DNA of 64,000 bases, from assembly GCF_000402035.1 (NCBI RefSeq), contig NC_021294.1:1343816-1407815 (forward strand), given 5' to 3'. Both the position numbers and the translations under genes were made by a program. Shown here piece after piece: positions 19,482-29,595 of the stretch; position 1 is the stretch's first letter, and the number at the start of each line of letters is the position of its first letter. The notes beneath the pieces are model-generated. The model saw nothing but the letters and a program-made list of their open reading frames with translations, made no database searches and was not told the DNA's origin. The stretch is from Caballeronia insecticola. GTDB taxonomy: Bacteria > Pseudomonadota > Gammaproteobacteria > Burkholderiales > Burkholderiaceae.

Positions 19482-19509
19482 GGGCGGCTTAGGCCGCCCT
19501 GTTTTTTTT
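19482..19509 (+). terminator. Intrinsic terminator of gnd
   Basis: GGGCGGC-TTAG-GCCGCCC is a 7-bp perfect stem with a 4-nt loop, followed by a run of eight T. It lies 25 bp past the gnd stop and marks the left edge of the lower-GC insert. Confidence 0.9.
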
Positions 19510-19717
19510 GGGGGGTCTGGGAAGGTCGGGAACATTCCTTCGAGGTTGGCCGGAGCCGACTACGCTTGGACGTTCCCTCAAGGCATTCTGAGAGCTTCGA
19601 ACGCAGAGCTTTGTTCGCGCAGGACGCTGTCATTTATCTACCTTTACCAACGCAAGAATTCGTACGGCATGCCGTTATCAAGAAGGGGATCCCGGGCGAA
19701 ATGCCCTACAGAGAATA

Positions 19718-20563
19718 ATGATGAGCCAGGACGATTTGAAAAAGGCAAATACGCGCCGCGTTAGGGCCGCGCAAACCGCTAAGACTTGGGAGAATGAAAA
19801 TGTGCGCCGAGAACGACTCACGCGGCACACTTGCACGGTCACTTGCAACGGGATCACGACTGAATATGATTCGGTCCACGCCGGATTCAAAGCGCACGGC
19901 TTGCCGACTGGGAGCCATATTGCGTTTCGCAAGGAGGCGAAAACTGTGGGCCATGCGACCTTTGAACATGAAGGAAAATTCTACTTGTTCAAAACGTTCC
20001 CGAAAGACTCGGCCATTGTTTCGAAAGCGGATAAGTCAGAGCCACCACATAAGATTAACGAATGGAAGAACGCAAAGTCGGGGGAGCAGACAGTCGATGA
20101 GCAACTGGCCATCGTTTATAGAGTCATGATGTATGCGGCGGGAACCGGGTTATTCAATGCGACCAAGACGCGGGCAATCTATAGCCACGTCATGGCGAGC
20201 AAACTCAAAATGCAATTGAGGACCTTTACGGGCAAGGTATCCCGCGCTGCCGCCGCCGATCCAGAAGCAAAGCTGATCCTCGAACATTTTCATCGCTTAC
20301 AGCATAAGCTCACCCTGCTTGTCGCGGAGCATATGAAGAACGGGCCGGACGTCGCGGCCTTTATTGAAGCGGTGCGGCGCATGGAGCAGGTGCATATCGT
20401 CACGTTCGAGGAGAACTATGCGGCACATCGGGCCAAAGGCTGCTATGTCACCGCAGGCATCGACTTGCTGGATTGGCTTGACCTGCCTGAGGATGTCCGC
20501 CGGACACTGTACTGGCGCAAACTGCACGGAGCGGTTTCGAACGCAAAACAGTTCGCGGTCTGA
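19718..20563 (+). CDS. Unknown 281-aa protein in a lower-GC insert
   Basis: A soluble 281-aa protein that I do not recognise. It opens with a basic segment (residues 1-45), then a beta-rich part with CNGITTEYDSVHAGFKA and GKFYLFKTFP, then a long helical half from about 120 to the end. There is no signal peptide and no catalytic motif. Base composition is well below that of gnd, which suggests horizontal acquisition. The next gene is convergent, with 174 bp between the stops. Tandem ATG codons open the reading frame; a purine-rich GAGAATA precedes them. Confidence 0.7.
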   Translation: MMSQDDLKKANTRRVRAAQTAKTWENENVRRERLTRHTCTVTCNGITTEYDSVHAGFKAHGLPTGSHIAFRKEAKTVGHATFEHEGKFYLFKTFPKDSAIVSKADKSEPPHKINEWKNAKSGEQTVDEQLAIVYRVMMYAAGTGLFNATKTRAIYSHVMASKLKMQLRTFTGKVSRAAAADPEAKLILEHFHRLQHKLTLLVAEHMKNGPDVAAFIEAVRRMEQVHIVTFEENYAAHRAKGCYVTAGIDLLDWLDLPEDVRRTLYWRKLHGAVSNAKQFAV

Positions 20564-20737
20564 TGCCGTAGCTTATAGGTACGTAGTTTCTGTTCAGTTC
20601 CTGAAGGTCTTCAACGACTGAAAATTGCGGCTTAAACGACATACCGGTCTCGATTTCTTTGAACCAAGGTGAGTTGCAGCGATTCACATCTCATCCATTC
20701 GTTATTGTGCTCACATGCTCAATGAATTCAGCGTGAG

Positions 20738-22450
20738 TCATATCCAGAGGCACGCTAGGTACACTAAAACGAGCCAGCCGGCGGAAAACGCGCTGAGCGT
20801 ATGCCAGGTGTACGACACGTCAATAACACCGAAGTGGGACGCCATTGGGACTGCCCACATGGGTAGCAGCGCGAAAGCAATCGCGGCAACGGCAAAAACC
20901 ATGCAGAACTTTCCCGCCCAGACTGCGGCACTGGCTTGGCCCTTGGCAAGCAATTGCTGGCTCGGGGTCGCTGCGTTGTCTCCGAGAACGAATCTTGCGA
21001 TAGTTTCGAAGTTCTCAGGGACGACCGCCGCGCCGTGGCCTCCTCGTATGTAAGTTACCTCATACACCGGCGGATCTCTATCTGCGAAGCCTGTGTGCCC
21101 CGCACTGCCCAGATCCGACTTCATCTTGCGCAAACGCTCGAAGATAGAAGGGAAAATGGCGACTACCCAATCGGCCGATGCCACAAAGTTCTGAAGCGTG
21201 GTCAGTCGACGTTCATTGATATGTTTGCTCCAAGGGAAACTTCGATTCACGACACTTCCAGCAAAGACCGCGCGCTCGAATGCGCACGCGGGATATTTTT
21301 CCAATGCGCTCGCAAGCAAGTAGGTCCCGTTACTGTGCCCGACGAAAGACATCGCGGCTTGGGGATATTTAGCCAGTGCCTCTGTGTATTGATCCATGAA
21401 CCAACGCACGTTTTTCTGGCGTTCAGGCTGAAGCATAAATCCGGCGATCGGAAAATAACCATAGCCGGAGGTGACGACACGCGCCTTTATGGATGTTCGT
21501 CCTGCTATGTCGTAGATGAAAGGTGCAAGTCTTTGCGTCCAGTTTCCATAGTCGCGGATACCATGCATGACGAAGACGACATGTTGGACATCCGGCTCTG
21601 CCTTGAAGGCCACGATCATGTCGCTTTTGATTTTCGTGCTGTCCACCAGTAACGCGTCGAGAAATATCTGCTTTCGAAGCGCGCCGGTCTGTCCCGAGAA
21701 ATCAATGACGTTCGTGTGGCCGGTATCGGGAACCGACCGGTACACAAACGAGGCACCGCTTTGAATGTCGACGTTGTCTCGCTCGTCGACGATATCGTCT
21801 ATCGTTCCAAGAAGTTGCACCGTCATCGGAATCGGAGGTGCAAGTGACGAATCACGCAGAAGGCTGACCCACTGAATCCTCAAGTTAGCGACGAAGGGCG
21901 CTCCTTCGCGAACGCTGTTGATCAGACGGGCGAGTCGGAACCAATGCCAGAGTTGCGAGCAAGTATTGAAGGCAAGCCACTTCGGCCAGGACAACTCTTT
22001 GGCCTTTTGACGTAACTCCCATCCTCGATTGGTTCCCGCCAAGAGAATAATCCGCGATACCAATGCTCCCCACGCTTGGGGAGCCGGACTTAAATAGCTT
22101 GCACGATCCTGATTCTTACCTCTTGAAAAGACATACGCCTTGCGCACTAACAACGCACCAAGGCTATGACCGATCAAAATGATTTCCTTATATGGCGAGC
22201 CTCTGGCTTCACGGGCCATAACGGCGTCGCTTATACATCGGACGAGCGCCTCGGTAATCTCGATAGGATCTTCGCTAGACAAAAAACCGGCTGCGTAGTC
22301 CGGAATGAGTAGATCCGCATTCGGCATGGCGTCCTTGACCGCCGATCGGACATCATGCATCTTGTATGAAGAACCAGTCCAACCATGTACAACCACAACA
22401 AGCGACTCGGACGCTCCCCGCACCTCCGCCTTCGTGTTTTCCAGTCGCAT
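20738..22450 (-). CDS. Double alpha/beta-hydrolase with C-terminal membrane anchor
   Basis: A 570-aa protein with two complete hydrolase domains. The first has VVVVHGWTG, nucleophile Ser96 in GHSLG, an Asp near 219 and His245 in TGHTNVID. The second has VFVMHGIRDYGNW, Ser373 in GHSNG, Asp427 and His472 in GGHGA. Two hydrophobic helices at about 511-533 and 551-570 would anchor it in the membrane. There is no N-terminal signal, so the hydrolases should face the cytoplasm, with a short loop outside. The first domain resembles lipases and PGAP1-like esterases. Two intact triads in one anchored chain are unusual. Base composition is low for this genome, as in the neighbouring unknown gene. Confidence 0.8.
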   Translation of the reverse strand: MRLENTKAEVRGASESLVVVVHGWTGSSYKMHDVRSAVKDAMPNADLLIPDYAAGFLSSEDPIEITEALVRCISDAVMAREARGSPYKEIILIGHSLGALLVRKAYVFSRGKNQDRASYLSPAPQAWGALVSRIILLAGTNRGWELRQKAKELSWPKWLAFNTCSQLWHWFRLARLINSVREGAPFVANLRIQWVSLLRDSSLAPPIPMTVQLLGTIDDIVDERDNVDIQSGASFVYRSVPDTGHTNVIDFSGQTGALRKQIFLDALLVDSTKIKSDMIVAFKAEPDVQHVVFVMHGIRDYGNWTQRLAPFIYDIAGRTSIKARVVTSGYGYFPIAGFMLQPERQKNVRWFMDQYTEALAKYPQAAMSFVGHSNGTYLLASALEKYPACAFERAVFAGSVVNRSFPWSKHINERRLTTLQNFVASADWVVAIFPSIFERLRKMKSDLGSAGHTGFADRDPPVYEVTYIRGGHGAAVVPENFETIARFVLGDNAATPSQQLLAKGQASAAVWAGKFCMVFAVAAIAFALLPMWAVPMASHFGVIDVSYTWHTLSAFSAGWLVLVYLACLWI

Positions 22451-22655
22451 GGCGCCCCGCCGCGTATCTCGTTAGCTAATTTCTCTGTGGGCTTACCGCG
22501 TCTAACAAAATTGTTATAGAAGATTGGCTATAGCCTTTCAACAAATTATTCTAAGTTGCAGTTATTCGAACAGCCGAGTCTTTAACCGCCTGGGGCGACA
22601 TCGCGATTACCCGCGGACGAATTGACCGAGGCTATCCGAATCTTTGCCCCCCTTC

Positions 22656-23777
22656 CTACCCCACCCCCACCCATTCCCCACCCTTCCCGCTACTCCTCAA
22701 AACCGCCTCCACAAACCGCAAACCCGCGACCCCATCCTCCACCGTCGTCAACCAGTCATCGCCTTGTGTCGTGCCGCTCGCGATACACGCCGCTGCATCG
22801 GTATAAACCTGCGCGAACGCCTCCAGATAACCTTCCGGATGCCCCGCCGGCACGCGCGTCGCGTGCAGCGCCTCGGGGCTCTGCACGCGCCCGCGCGTGA
22901 TGCGCTCCGACGCGCCGCCTATCGGCGTGAACCACAATTCGTTCGGCTTCTCCTGATCGAACGCAATGCCCGCCTTCGTGCCGTACACGCGCAGCCGCAG
23001 CGCATTCTCTTCGCCCGCCGCCACCTGACTCGCCCACAACATCCCGCGCGCGCCGCCGCTATAACGGAACATCGCCTGCACGTGATCGTCGACACGCCGA
23101 TTCGGCACGAACGTCGTCACATCCGCCGATAACTCCGACGGCCGCATCCCCGTGATGTATTCGGCAAGCTGATACGCATGCGTGCCGATATCGCCGAGAC
23201 AGCCCGCCGGGCCGGCCAGCGCCGGATCGGTGCGCCACACTGCCTGGCGATTCGCCTGTGTCTCCACCGGCAACGACAACCAGTCCTGCGCATACTCGAC
23301 CTGCACCACGCGAATATCGCCCAGCAGTCCGCGCCGTACCATCCCGCGCGCATGACGCACGAGCGGATAGCCCGTGTACGTATAAGTCACCGCGAACACG
23401 CGATCCTTATCGCGCGCAAGCTTCGCCAGCGCCTCGCCTTCAGCGAGCGAAACAGCCAACGGCTTGTCGCAGATCACATGGATGCCCGCTTCGAGGAAAG
23501 CGGTGGCGATCGGCGCATGCAGATGATTCGGCGTGACGATCGCCACCGCCTCGATGCCGTCCGACCGGCCCGCTTCGGTCCGCGCCATCTCGCGATAATC
23601 GTCGTAACTGCGCGTGAGACCGATTGCCGCCGCACTCGCCGCCGCACGCCGCGCATCCGACGACAACGCGCCCGCCACAAGCTCATAACGATCATCGAGC
23701 CGCGCCGCGATCCGATGCACCGCGCCGATGAACGCACCCTCGCCGCCACCGACCATTCCCAATCTGACGCGATTCAT
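22656..23777 (-). CDS. Gfo/Idh/MocA-family sugar dehydrogenase
   Basis: A 373-aa NAD(P)-dependent oxidoreductase. The Rossmann motif is GMVGGGEGAFIG at 7-18, the conserved EKP-type segment is CDKPLAVS, and the catalytic helix is GDIGTHAYQLAEY. These enzymes oxidise or reduce cyclic polyols and sugars such as inositols, glucose derivatives and uronic acids. It is the last gene of the LacI-controlled sugar operon and overlaps the isomerase by 4 bp. The C-terminus ends in Gly-rich residues just before a pyrimidine-rich stretch. The substrate is not deducible. Confidence 0.88.
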   Translation of the reverse strand: MNRVRLGMVGGGEGAFIGAVHRIAARLDDRYELVAGALSSDARRAAASAAAIGLTRSYDDYREMARTEAGRSDGIEAVAIVTPNHLHAPIATAFLEAGIHVICDKPLAVSLAEGEALAKLARDKDRVFAVTYTYTGYPLVRHARGMVRRGLLGDIRVVQVEYAQDWLSLPVETQANRQAVWRTDPALAGPAGCLGDIGTHAYQLAEYITGMRPSELSADVTTFVPNRRVDDHVQAMFRYSGGARGMLWASQVAAGEENALRLRVYGTKAGIAFDQEKPNELWFTPIGGASERITRGRVQSPEALHATRVPAGHPEGYLEAFAQVYTDAAACIASGTTQGDDWLTTVEDGVAGLRFVEAVLRSSGKGGEWVGVG

Positions 23778-24835
23778 CGCTGATCTCCGATCCCGAGCAC
23801 GTCGCGCAATTGTTCGCGGCTCGCGCCGCTGCCCGCGAAATCGTCGAAGGCGCGCTCTGCCACACGGATGATGTGCTCCCGAATGAAGACCGCGCCCTCG
23901 CGCGCGCCGTCTTCCGGATGCTTCAGCGCGCATTCCCATTCGAGCACGGCCCAGCCGGGAAAATCGTATTGCGCCATCTTCGAGAAGATCGCCTTGAAGT
24001 CGATCTGGCCATCGCCCAGTGAACGAAAACGTCCCGCGCGCTCGGCCCAGCCCGAATAGCCGCCGTACACGCCCTGCCTTCCGTTCGGCCGGAACTCCGC
24101 GTCCTTCACATGAAACGCCTTGATGCGCGCGTGATAGATGTCGATGAACGCGAGGTAATCGAGTTGCTGCAACACGAAGTGACTCGGATCGAACAGGATG
24201 TTCGCGCGCGGATGATCGTCCACCGCCGCGAGAAAGCGTTCGAAGGTCACGCCATCGTGCAGGTCTTCGCCGGGATGCAGCTCGTAGCACACATCGACGC
24301 CCGCATGATCGAACGCATCGAGAATCGGGCGCCAGCGCGCGGCGAGTTCGTCGAACGCGGCTTCGACCAAACCCGCCGGACGCTGCGGCCACGGATAAAT
24401 GTACGGCCACGCCAGCGCGCCCGAAAACGTCACGTGCGCATTCAGCCCGAGCCGCTGCGAAGCCTGCGCCGCGTGCTTCAATTGCGACGTCGCCCATGCG
24501 GTGCGCGCGGGCGGATCGCCGCGCACATGCGGCGCCGCGAAGCCGTCGAACAAGGCATCGTAAGCGGGATGCACGGCGATCAACTGCCCTTGCAGATGCG
24601 TCGACAATTCGGTGATCGCAACGCCCGCATCTTCGACGGTGCGGCGGATATCGTCGCAATAGGCATCGCTCGATGCGGCTTTTTCCAGATCGATCAGGCG
24701 CGGATCGGCGGGCACCTGAATGCCCTTATAGCCGAGCGAAGCGGCCCATGCCGCGAGACCGGCAAGCGAATCGAACTGCGCCTGATCGCCCATGAATTGC
24801 GCGAGAAAGATCGCGGGGCCCTTGATGGTCTTCAT
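23774..24835 (-). CDS. Sugar phosphate isomerase/epimerase (TIM barrel)
   Basis: A 353-aa AP-endonuclease-2-fold isomerase. Metal ligands appear as Glu in CYELHPGED, Asp/His in ILFDPSHF, His in FHVKDAEF and Glu in AVLEWECA. Family members interconvert ketoses or dehydrate inosose (IolE, IolI). It is coupled to the dehydrogenase (ATGA) and lies 47 bp after the binding-protein gene. The pairing of isomerase and Gfo/Idh enzyme with an ABC importer suggests import, oxidation and isomerisation of one sugar or polyol. Confidence 0.87.
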   Translation of the reverse strand: MKTIKGPAIFLAQFMGDQAQFDSLAGLAAWAASLGYKGIQVPADPRLIDLEKAASSDAYCDDIRRTVEDAGVAITELSTHLQGQLIAVHPAYDALFDGFAAPHVRGDPPARTAWATSQLKHAAQASQRLGLNAHVTFSGALAWPYIYPWPQRPAGLVEAAFDELAARWRPILDAFDHAGVDVCYELHPGEDLHDGVTFERFLAAVDDHPRANILFDPSHFVLQQLDYLAFIDIYHARIKAFHVKDAEFRPNGRQGVYGGYSGWAERAGRFRSLGDGQIDFKAIFSKMAQYDFPGWAVLEWECALKHPEDGAREGAVFIREHIIRVAERAFDDFAGSGASREQLRDVLGIGDQR

Positions 24836-24882
24836 CTTTCGCCTCTGAAAAAGCGCCGGTCAACGCGTGACCGGCCACGCAC

Positions 24883-25848
24883 TCAAAACGGCGAGTTCGG
24901 GTAATAGAACTGCTTGGCGTTGTCCTTGGTGATCAGCACCGACGGGATGATCGTCGTCGGCGGCAGCTTGTCGCCCTTCAGGCGCGCTTCGGCCGTCAGC
25001 TTGATCGCGTCGTAGATGAACTTCGGCGAGTACGACACGTCGGCCTGCACGCGCTTGTCGCCGTCCATGACACGCTTCACCGCTTCCTTCGAACCCGCGC
25101 CGCCGAACACGATCTTGATATCGGTGCGCTTCGCCTGATCGATCGCCTTCAGCACGCCGATCATCATGTCGTCGTCGGCTGCCCAGACGGCGTCGATATG
25201 CTTGAAGCGCGTCAGATAATCCTGCATCACCTTGAAGGCATCGTCGCGATTCCAGTTCGCGTACTTGGCATCGAGAATCTTCATGTCGGGATGCTGCTTG
25301 ATCACGCCTTCGAATGCGTTCCAGCGTTCGTTGTCAAGCGTCGTCGGAATGCCGCGCAGCGCGACGATGTCACCCTTTCCGTCCAGCGCCTTCGCGAGAT
25401 ATTCGGCGGGAATCTTGCCGAACGCGGTGTTGTCGCCGGCCACGTAGGCGTCCTGCGCGCTGGTGTCGGTCAGGCCGCGATCGACCACCGTCACATACAC
25501 GCCCTTCTTCTTCACCTGCGCCACCGGCTGCGTGAGCGACGCCGATTCCTGCGGGAAAATCACGAGCGCGTTGATCTTGTTGACCGTCACGAGATCCTGC
25601 AACTGGTTCGCCTGCTCGGGCGCGGTGCCCGCCGTTTTCACGATCACCTTCAGGTCCGGATGCGCCTTCTCAAGCTCCTTCTTCGCCTCGTTGGCCCACC
25701 AGACGATGCCGCCCGTGAAGCCATGATCCGCGGTCGGAATGGCGACGCCGAGCACGACCTTGTCGTCGGCGAAAGCGGACGACGAAGCGGCGGCGAACGC
25801 GCTCGCCGCGAACGTGAGCGCGCCGAGCGCGCGAAGCATTTTTTTCAT
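24883..25848 (-). CDS. Sugar ABC transporter periplasmic binding protein (RbsB-like)
   Basis: A 321-aa protein with a Sec signal peptide (about 1-27, ASSSAFADD). The mature type I periplasmic fold starts [18 protein letters not shown] and contains the sugar-pocket segments VVDRGL, VAGDNTA and NWNRDDA. It delivers a monosaccharide to the adjacent permease. ATG 25848 is chosen; upstream in-frame residues lack signal character. It follows the permease after 25 bp. Ribose, allose, xylose and inositol are the usual ligands of this cluster. Confidence 0.92.
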   Translation of the reverse strand: MKKMLRALGALTFAASAFAAASSSAFADDKVVLGVAIPTADHGFTGGIVWWANEAKKELEKAHPDLKVIVKTAGTAPEQANQLQDLVTVNKINALVIFPQESASLTQPVAQVKKKGVYVTVVDRGLTDTSAQDAYVAGDNTAFGKIPAEYLAKALDGKGDIVALRGIPTTLDNERWNAFEGVIKQHPDMKILDAKYANWNRDDAFKVMQDYLTRFKHIDAVWAADDDMMIGVLKAIDQAKRTDIKIVFGGAGSKEAVKRVMDGDKRVQADVSYSPKFIYDAIKLTAEARLKGDKLPPTTIIPSVLITKDNAKQFYYPNSPF

Positions 25849-25873
25849 GACGATGTCTCCAGATTTATGAGCT

Positions 25874-26890
25874 TTAACGACGACCACGCTGCAAAACCGC
25901 TACAAGGATGATCACGGCGCCCTGCACTGCCGCGTTCAGATACACGCTGATGATGCTCGTCAGGTTCAGGATGTTGTTGATGACCGAAAGCAGAATCGCG
26001 CCGATGACCGTGCCGATCACGCGCCCTTCGCCGCCCTTGAGCGCCGTCCCGCCGACCACCACTGAAGCGATCGCTTCGAGTTCCCACAGAAGGCCCGTTG
26101 TCGGCGTGGCCGAGCCTAAGCGCGGTACGTAGAGAATGGTCGCGACCGCCACGCACATGCCGAGCAGAACATACGTGGCGATCTTCACGCGATCCACGCG
26201 AATCGCGGCATAGCGCGCGACCTGTTCGTTCGAGCCGATCGCCTGCACATGCCGGCCGTACACCGTGCGATTCAGCACGAGCGCACCGCCCGCCGCCACG
26301 ATCAGGAAAATCCAGATCGGCACCGGCACGCCGAACAAACTCGCGTAATAGACAGGCCCGTAAAGATCGACGAGCGAGTTGTCGAGCGTGAGCGCGCCGC
26401 CGTCCGCGAGCCACGTGAGCAGCGCGCGAAAAATGCCGAGCGTGCCCAGCGTGACGATGAACGGCTCGATGCGCCCCTTCGTCACGAGCAAACCATGCGC
26501 GAGGCCGAACAGCGCGCCGAGCACGAGCGCAAGCACGATGCCCAGCGCGATGATCATGAGCGGCGGCACCGCATGCCCGTGAAAGCCCTGCAGGAGCGCG
26601 TTCATCGTGTAGATCATGCTGCCCGCAATGAGCGCGGCCATCGATCCGACGGACAGATCGATGCCGCCCGAGATGATCACGAAGGTCATGCCCACCGCGA
26701 TGATGCCGATGAACGAGGTCCGTGTGAGCACGTTCATCGCGTTGTCGACGGTGGCGAAGTCGCCGTTGAGCAGCGTGCCGCCGACGCACAGCACGACAAG
26801 CCCGATCAGCGGCCCGACGTTGAACAGAAAGCGCGCGACGGCGGACAAGCGGCTCTCGCTTTCGATGTCTTCAGTGTGTGCCGGTCGCAT
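25874..26890 (-). CDS. Sugar ABC transporter permease (RbsC-like)
   Basis: A 338-aa permease of the CUT2 class with about eight to ten hydrophobic helices and characteristic [13 protein letters not shown] near residue 70 and [16 protein letters not shown] near 280. It forms a homodimer channel in the inner membrane. Its start lies within the end of the ATPase gene (20-bp overlap), so translation is coupled. One permease gene is normal for CUT2 systems. Confidence 0.93.
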   Translation of the reverse strand: MRPAHTEDIESESRLSAVARFLFNVGPLIGLVVLCVGGTLLNGDFATVDNAMNVLTRTSFIGIIAVGMTFVIISGGIDLSVGSMAALIAGSMIYTMNALLQGFHGHAVPPLMIIALGIVLALVLGALFGLAHGLLVTKGRIEPFIVTLGTLGIFRALLTWLADGGALTLDNSLVDLYGPVYYASLFGVPVPIWIFLIVAAGGALVLNRTVYGRHVQAIGSNEQVARYAAIRVDRVKIATYVLLGMCVAVATILYVPRLGSATPTTGLLWELEAIASVVVGGTALKGGEGRVIGTVIGAILLSVINNILNLTSIISVYLNAAVQGAVIILVAVLQRGRR

Positions 26891-28358
26891 GCGCGATCAA
26901 CCTCTCTTCGGTCAAAAGATCCATGCCGAGCGTCGCGACGAGTTCGCCCGCGCGCATCACGGCAACGCGATGGCACAGCCCGATCAGCTCGATCAGTTCG
27001 GATGAAATCACGATCACCGCACGCCCTTCGGCGGCGAGCCGGTGAATCAGAAAATAGATGTCGCGTTTCGCGCCGACATCGACGCCGCGCGTGGGTTCGT
27101 CGAGCACGATCACGCGCGGATCGGGATTCAAAAATTTCGCGAGCGCGAGCTTCTGCTGATTGCCGCCCGAAAGCATGCGCGCGCGGCTCGACGCGTTGCC
27201 CGTGCGAATGCCGAAATCCTTCATCGCGACGGCGAGCGCGCCGCGTTCCGCACGCGTGTCGACGAGCGGATGCGCGTAGCGTTCGAGCGTCATCATCGTG
27301 AGATTGTCTTTGAGCGCCATGTCGACATGCAGGCCGCGCCCCTTGCGATCCTCGCTCAAGTAGGTGAGACCGTGGCGCATGGCATCGCGCGGATTCTTCA
27401 GCTCGACCGTCTTTCCATTGATGACGATGCGCGCCGCGCTCGACGGCCGCAGCCCGACCAGCGCCTCGAACAACTCGGTGCGCCCCGCGCCGACGAGACC
27501 CGCGAAGCCGAACACTTCGCCCTCGCGCACGGCGAAGCTCACGTCATGCGCCCAGCCCGGCACCGACGCCTGCGCGACTTCGAGCGCGACGGGCGCGTCT
27601 TCGGCGAGCGGCGGCTTGTCGGGAAACATGTCGGAGACTTCGCGGCCGACCATCAGGTTCGCCATCTGCTGACGCGTGAGTTCCGCAGTCGGCGCGCGCG
27701 CGACGAAGCGGCCATCGCGCATGACGATCACGTCGTCGGTGATGCGTTCCACTTCGTCGAGCTTGTGCGAGATATAGACGATGGTCGTGCCCGCATCCTT
27801 CAGACGCGTCATCAGGCCGAACAGACGCTGCGTCTCGGCGGGCGTGAGCGTCGCGGTCGGCTCGTCCATGATGAGCAGGCGCGCGTCGCGCAACATCGCC
27901 TTGGCGATCTCCACGAGTTGCTTCTCCGCGACGATCAGATCGCGCACTCGCGTATCCGGATTCTTGTGCAGACCGACTTCGTTGAGACTGGCGCGCGCGG
28001 CTTCACGCATCGCGGGTTCGTCGAGGAAGAAGCCCTTCTTAAGCTCATGGCCGAGAAACATGTTCTGCACGATGCTCAAGTGATCCGCCAGATTCAGTTC
28101 CTGATGGATCAGCACGATGCCCGCATGCTCGGCGTCACGCGAACTCGCGAACTCGCGTTGCCGTTCGTCGATATACAGTTCGCCCGCGCTCGGTCGCTCG
28201 TAGCCCGCGAGGATTTTCATCAACGTGGATTTGCCCGCGCCGTTCTCGCCGAGCAGGCCGTAGATGCGGCCCGGTGCGAGTTCGAAGCTCACGCCGTGCA
28301 GCACGCGCACCGGCCCGAACTGTTTTTCGATTCCCTCAAAGCGCACGGCAAGACTCAT
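26871..28358 (-). CDS. Sugar ABC transporter ATPase (RbsA-like, two domains)
   Basis: A 495-aa double ATPase. The N-terminal domain has Walker [13 protein letters not shown] and Walker [12 protein letters not shown]. The C-terminal half has degenerate Walker [15 protein letters not shown], signature LSGGNQQK and Walker [13 protein letters not shown]. This is the layout of CUT2 ATPases such as RbsA and XylG. ATG 28358 lies 2 bp after the LacI gene's stop. It energises import through the following permease. Confidence 0.93.
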   Translation of the reverse strand: MSLAVRFEGIEKQFGPVRVLHGVSFELAPGRIYGLLGENGAGKSTLMKILAGYERPSAGELYIDERQREFASSRDAEHAGIVLIHQELNLADHLSIVQNMFLGHELKKGFFLDEPAMREAARASLNEVGLHKNPDTRVRDLIVAEKQLVEIAKAMLRDARLLIMDEPTATLTPAETQRLFGLMTRLKDAGTTIVYISHKLDEVERITDDVIVMRDGRFVARAPTAELTRQQMANLMVGREVSDMFPDKPPLAEDAPVALEVAQASVPGWAHDVSFAVREGEVFGFAGLVGAGRTELFEALVGLRPSSAARIVINGKTVELKNPRDAMRHGLTYLSEDRKGRGLHVDMALKDNLTMMTLERYAHPLVDTRAERGALAVAMKDFGIRTGNASSRARMLSGGNQQKLALAKFLNPDPRVIVLDEPTRGVDVGAKRDIYFLIHRLAAEGRAVIVISSELIELIGLCHRVAVMRAGELVATLGMDLLTEERLIAHATGTH

Positions 28359-28360
28359 CG

Positions 28361-29380
28361 TCACGCGCTCCTTCGTTGGATCAGGCGATGCGGCAGCAGC
28401 ACGCCCGGCACCTCGGCGTGCGGCTCGCGCAGGCGTTTGAGCAGCAGGCCGGCGGCGGTTTCGCCGAGCAGCTGCATCGGTTGCGAGATGGTCGTGAGCG
28501 GCGGATAGACGTGCGCGGCCACGGCGATATCGTCGAAGCCGACGACGGCGATATCGTCCGGCACGCGCAGCCCCGCGCCGCGAAAGCCGTTCATCACGCC
28601 GATAGCGAGCGTGTCCGACACCGCGAACGCCGCGGTCGGCCGCGTGTCGCCGAGTGACGCGAGCTGCGCGGCCGCGCGTTCGCCTGCATCGTAGTCGAGG
28701 CTGTCGAGTTCGATCAGCCAGGCGGGATGCGGCTCGATGCCCGCGTCCTGCAACGCATCGCGATAACCCGCGAGCCGCTGACGTCCATACAGATAGCCTT
28801 GTCCCGAGTTGATCAGCGCAATGCGGCGATGACCTTTGTCGACGAGATAGCGCACGACATCGCCCGCCGCGCGATGATTGTCGATGCCGACATACGGCAC
28901 ACCCGCCGAGGGATCGAACTCGCAGCACGCGACCCACGGCAGCGTCGATGCTTCCTCGGCGAGCGCCTTCTGCACGGCAGCGGGATCGAGACAGATGGCG
29001 CCATCCGCGCGGCGGCCGCGCAGCAGATCGAAATAGCTCCGCTCGCGCAACGGATCCGCGCCGGTATCGCACAACAGCATGAAGTAGCCGTTCTGACGCG
29101 CGACGCTGTCGATGCCACGCACGATCGCCGCATAGAACGGATTGCCGAAGTCGGGCACCATGGTGAGAAGCAGCCGGCTTTCGGCCGTGCGCAGATTGCG
29201 CGCGAGTTCGTTGATGCGATAGCCGCTTGCCGCGACCGCTTCGCGCACCTTGTCGCGCGTTGCCTCGCGAACGTTCGTGTGACCGTTCAGCACGCGCGAC
29301 ACCGTGGCGACCGATACGCCCGCGCGCTGCGCGACGTCGGCAATCGATACTTCTTCGCGTGGACGAACCGTATCCGACAT
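28361..29380 (-). CDS. LacI-family regulator of the sugar operon
   Basis: A 339-aa regulator. Its helix-turn-helix is at about 10-60 (SIADVAQRAGVSVATVSRVLNG, with the hinge helix near NELARNLRT), followed by a periplasmic-binding-protein-like ligand domain (about 70-330). It is the first gene of a six-gene operon and probably represses its own promoter through the palindrome at 29407-29422, released by the imported sugar. The regulator, ABC importer and two enzymes form one transcription unit on the minus strand. Confidence 0.92.
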   Translation of the reverse strand: MSDTVRPREEVSIADVAQRAGVSVATVSRVLNGHTNVREATRDKVREAVAASGYRINELARNLRTAESRLLLTMVPDFGNPFYAAIVRGIDSVARQNGYFMLLCDTGADPLRERSYFDLLRGRRADGAICLDPAAVQKALAEEASTLPWVACCEFDPSAGVPYVGIDNHRAAGDVVRYLVDKGHRRIALINSGQGYLYGRQRLAGYRDALQDAGIEPHPAWLIELDSLDYDAGERAAAQLASLGDTRPTAAFAVSDTLAIGVMNGFRGAGLRVPDDIAVVGFDDIAVAAHVYPPLTTISQPMQLLGETAAGLLLKRLREPHAEVPGVLLPHRLIQRRSA

Positions 29381-29406
29381 GTCGAGCGTCGCTGGTCGCG
29401 ATCGGG

Positions 29407-29422
29407 ATGTAATGGATTACAT
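29407..29422. promoter_or_regulatory. LacI-type operator
   Basis: ATGTAAT-GG-ATTACAT is a 16-bp palindrome with 7-bp perfect arms, centred about 34 bp upstream of the LacI start. Spacing and the TGTAAT/ATTACA arms fit LacI-family sites. It should control the whole sugar operon. Confidence 0.75.
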
Positions 29423-29595
29423 TATTTGATCGTACGAGCGGGGAAGGCAATCGATATCGACTAGGGAGAAACGCTTAAGAGCGAATTTCGCGTGCGGTGT
29501 CGATCGCGCGTGTGGCGGCTCGTCGTAGGGTGTGAGCGGGCAGAATCACACGCTCGACATTCGAACACGCACGAAATCACGACAAGGAGCAACCC

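Noticed and set aside
19510..22655. Prophage, insertion sequence or integrative element
   Set aside because: Despite lower GC, no transposase, integrase, tRNA edge or flanking direct repeats could be seen.
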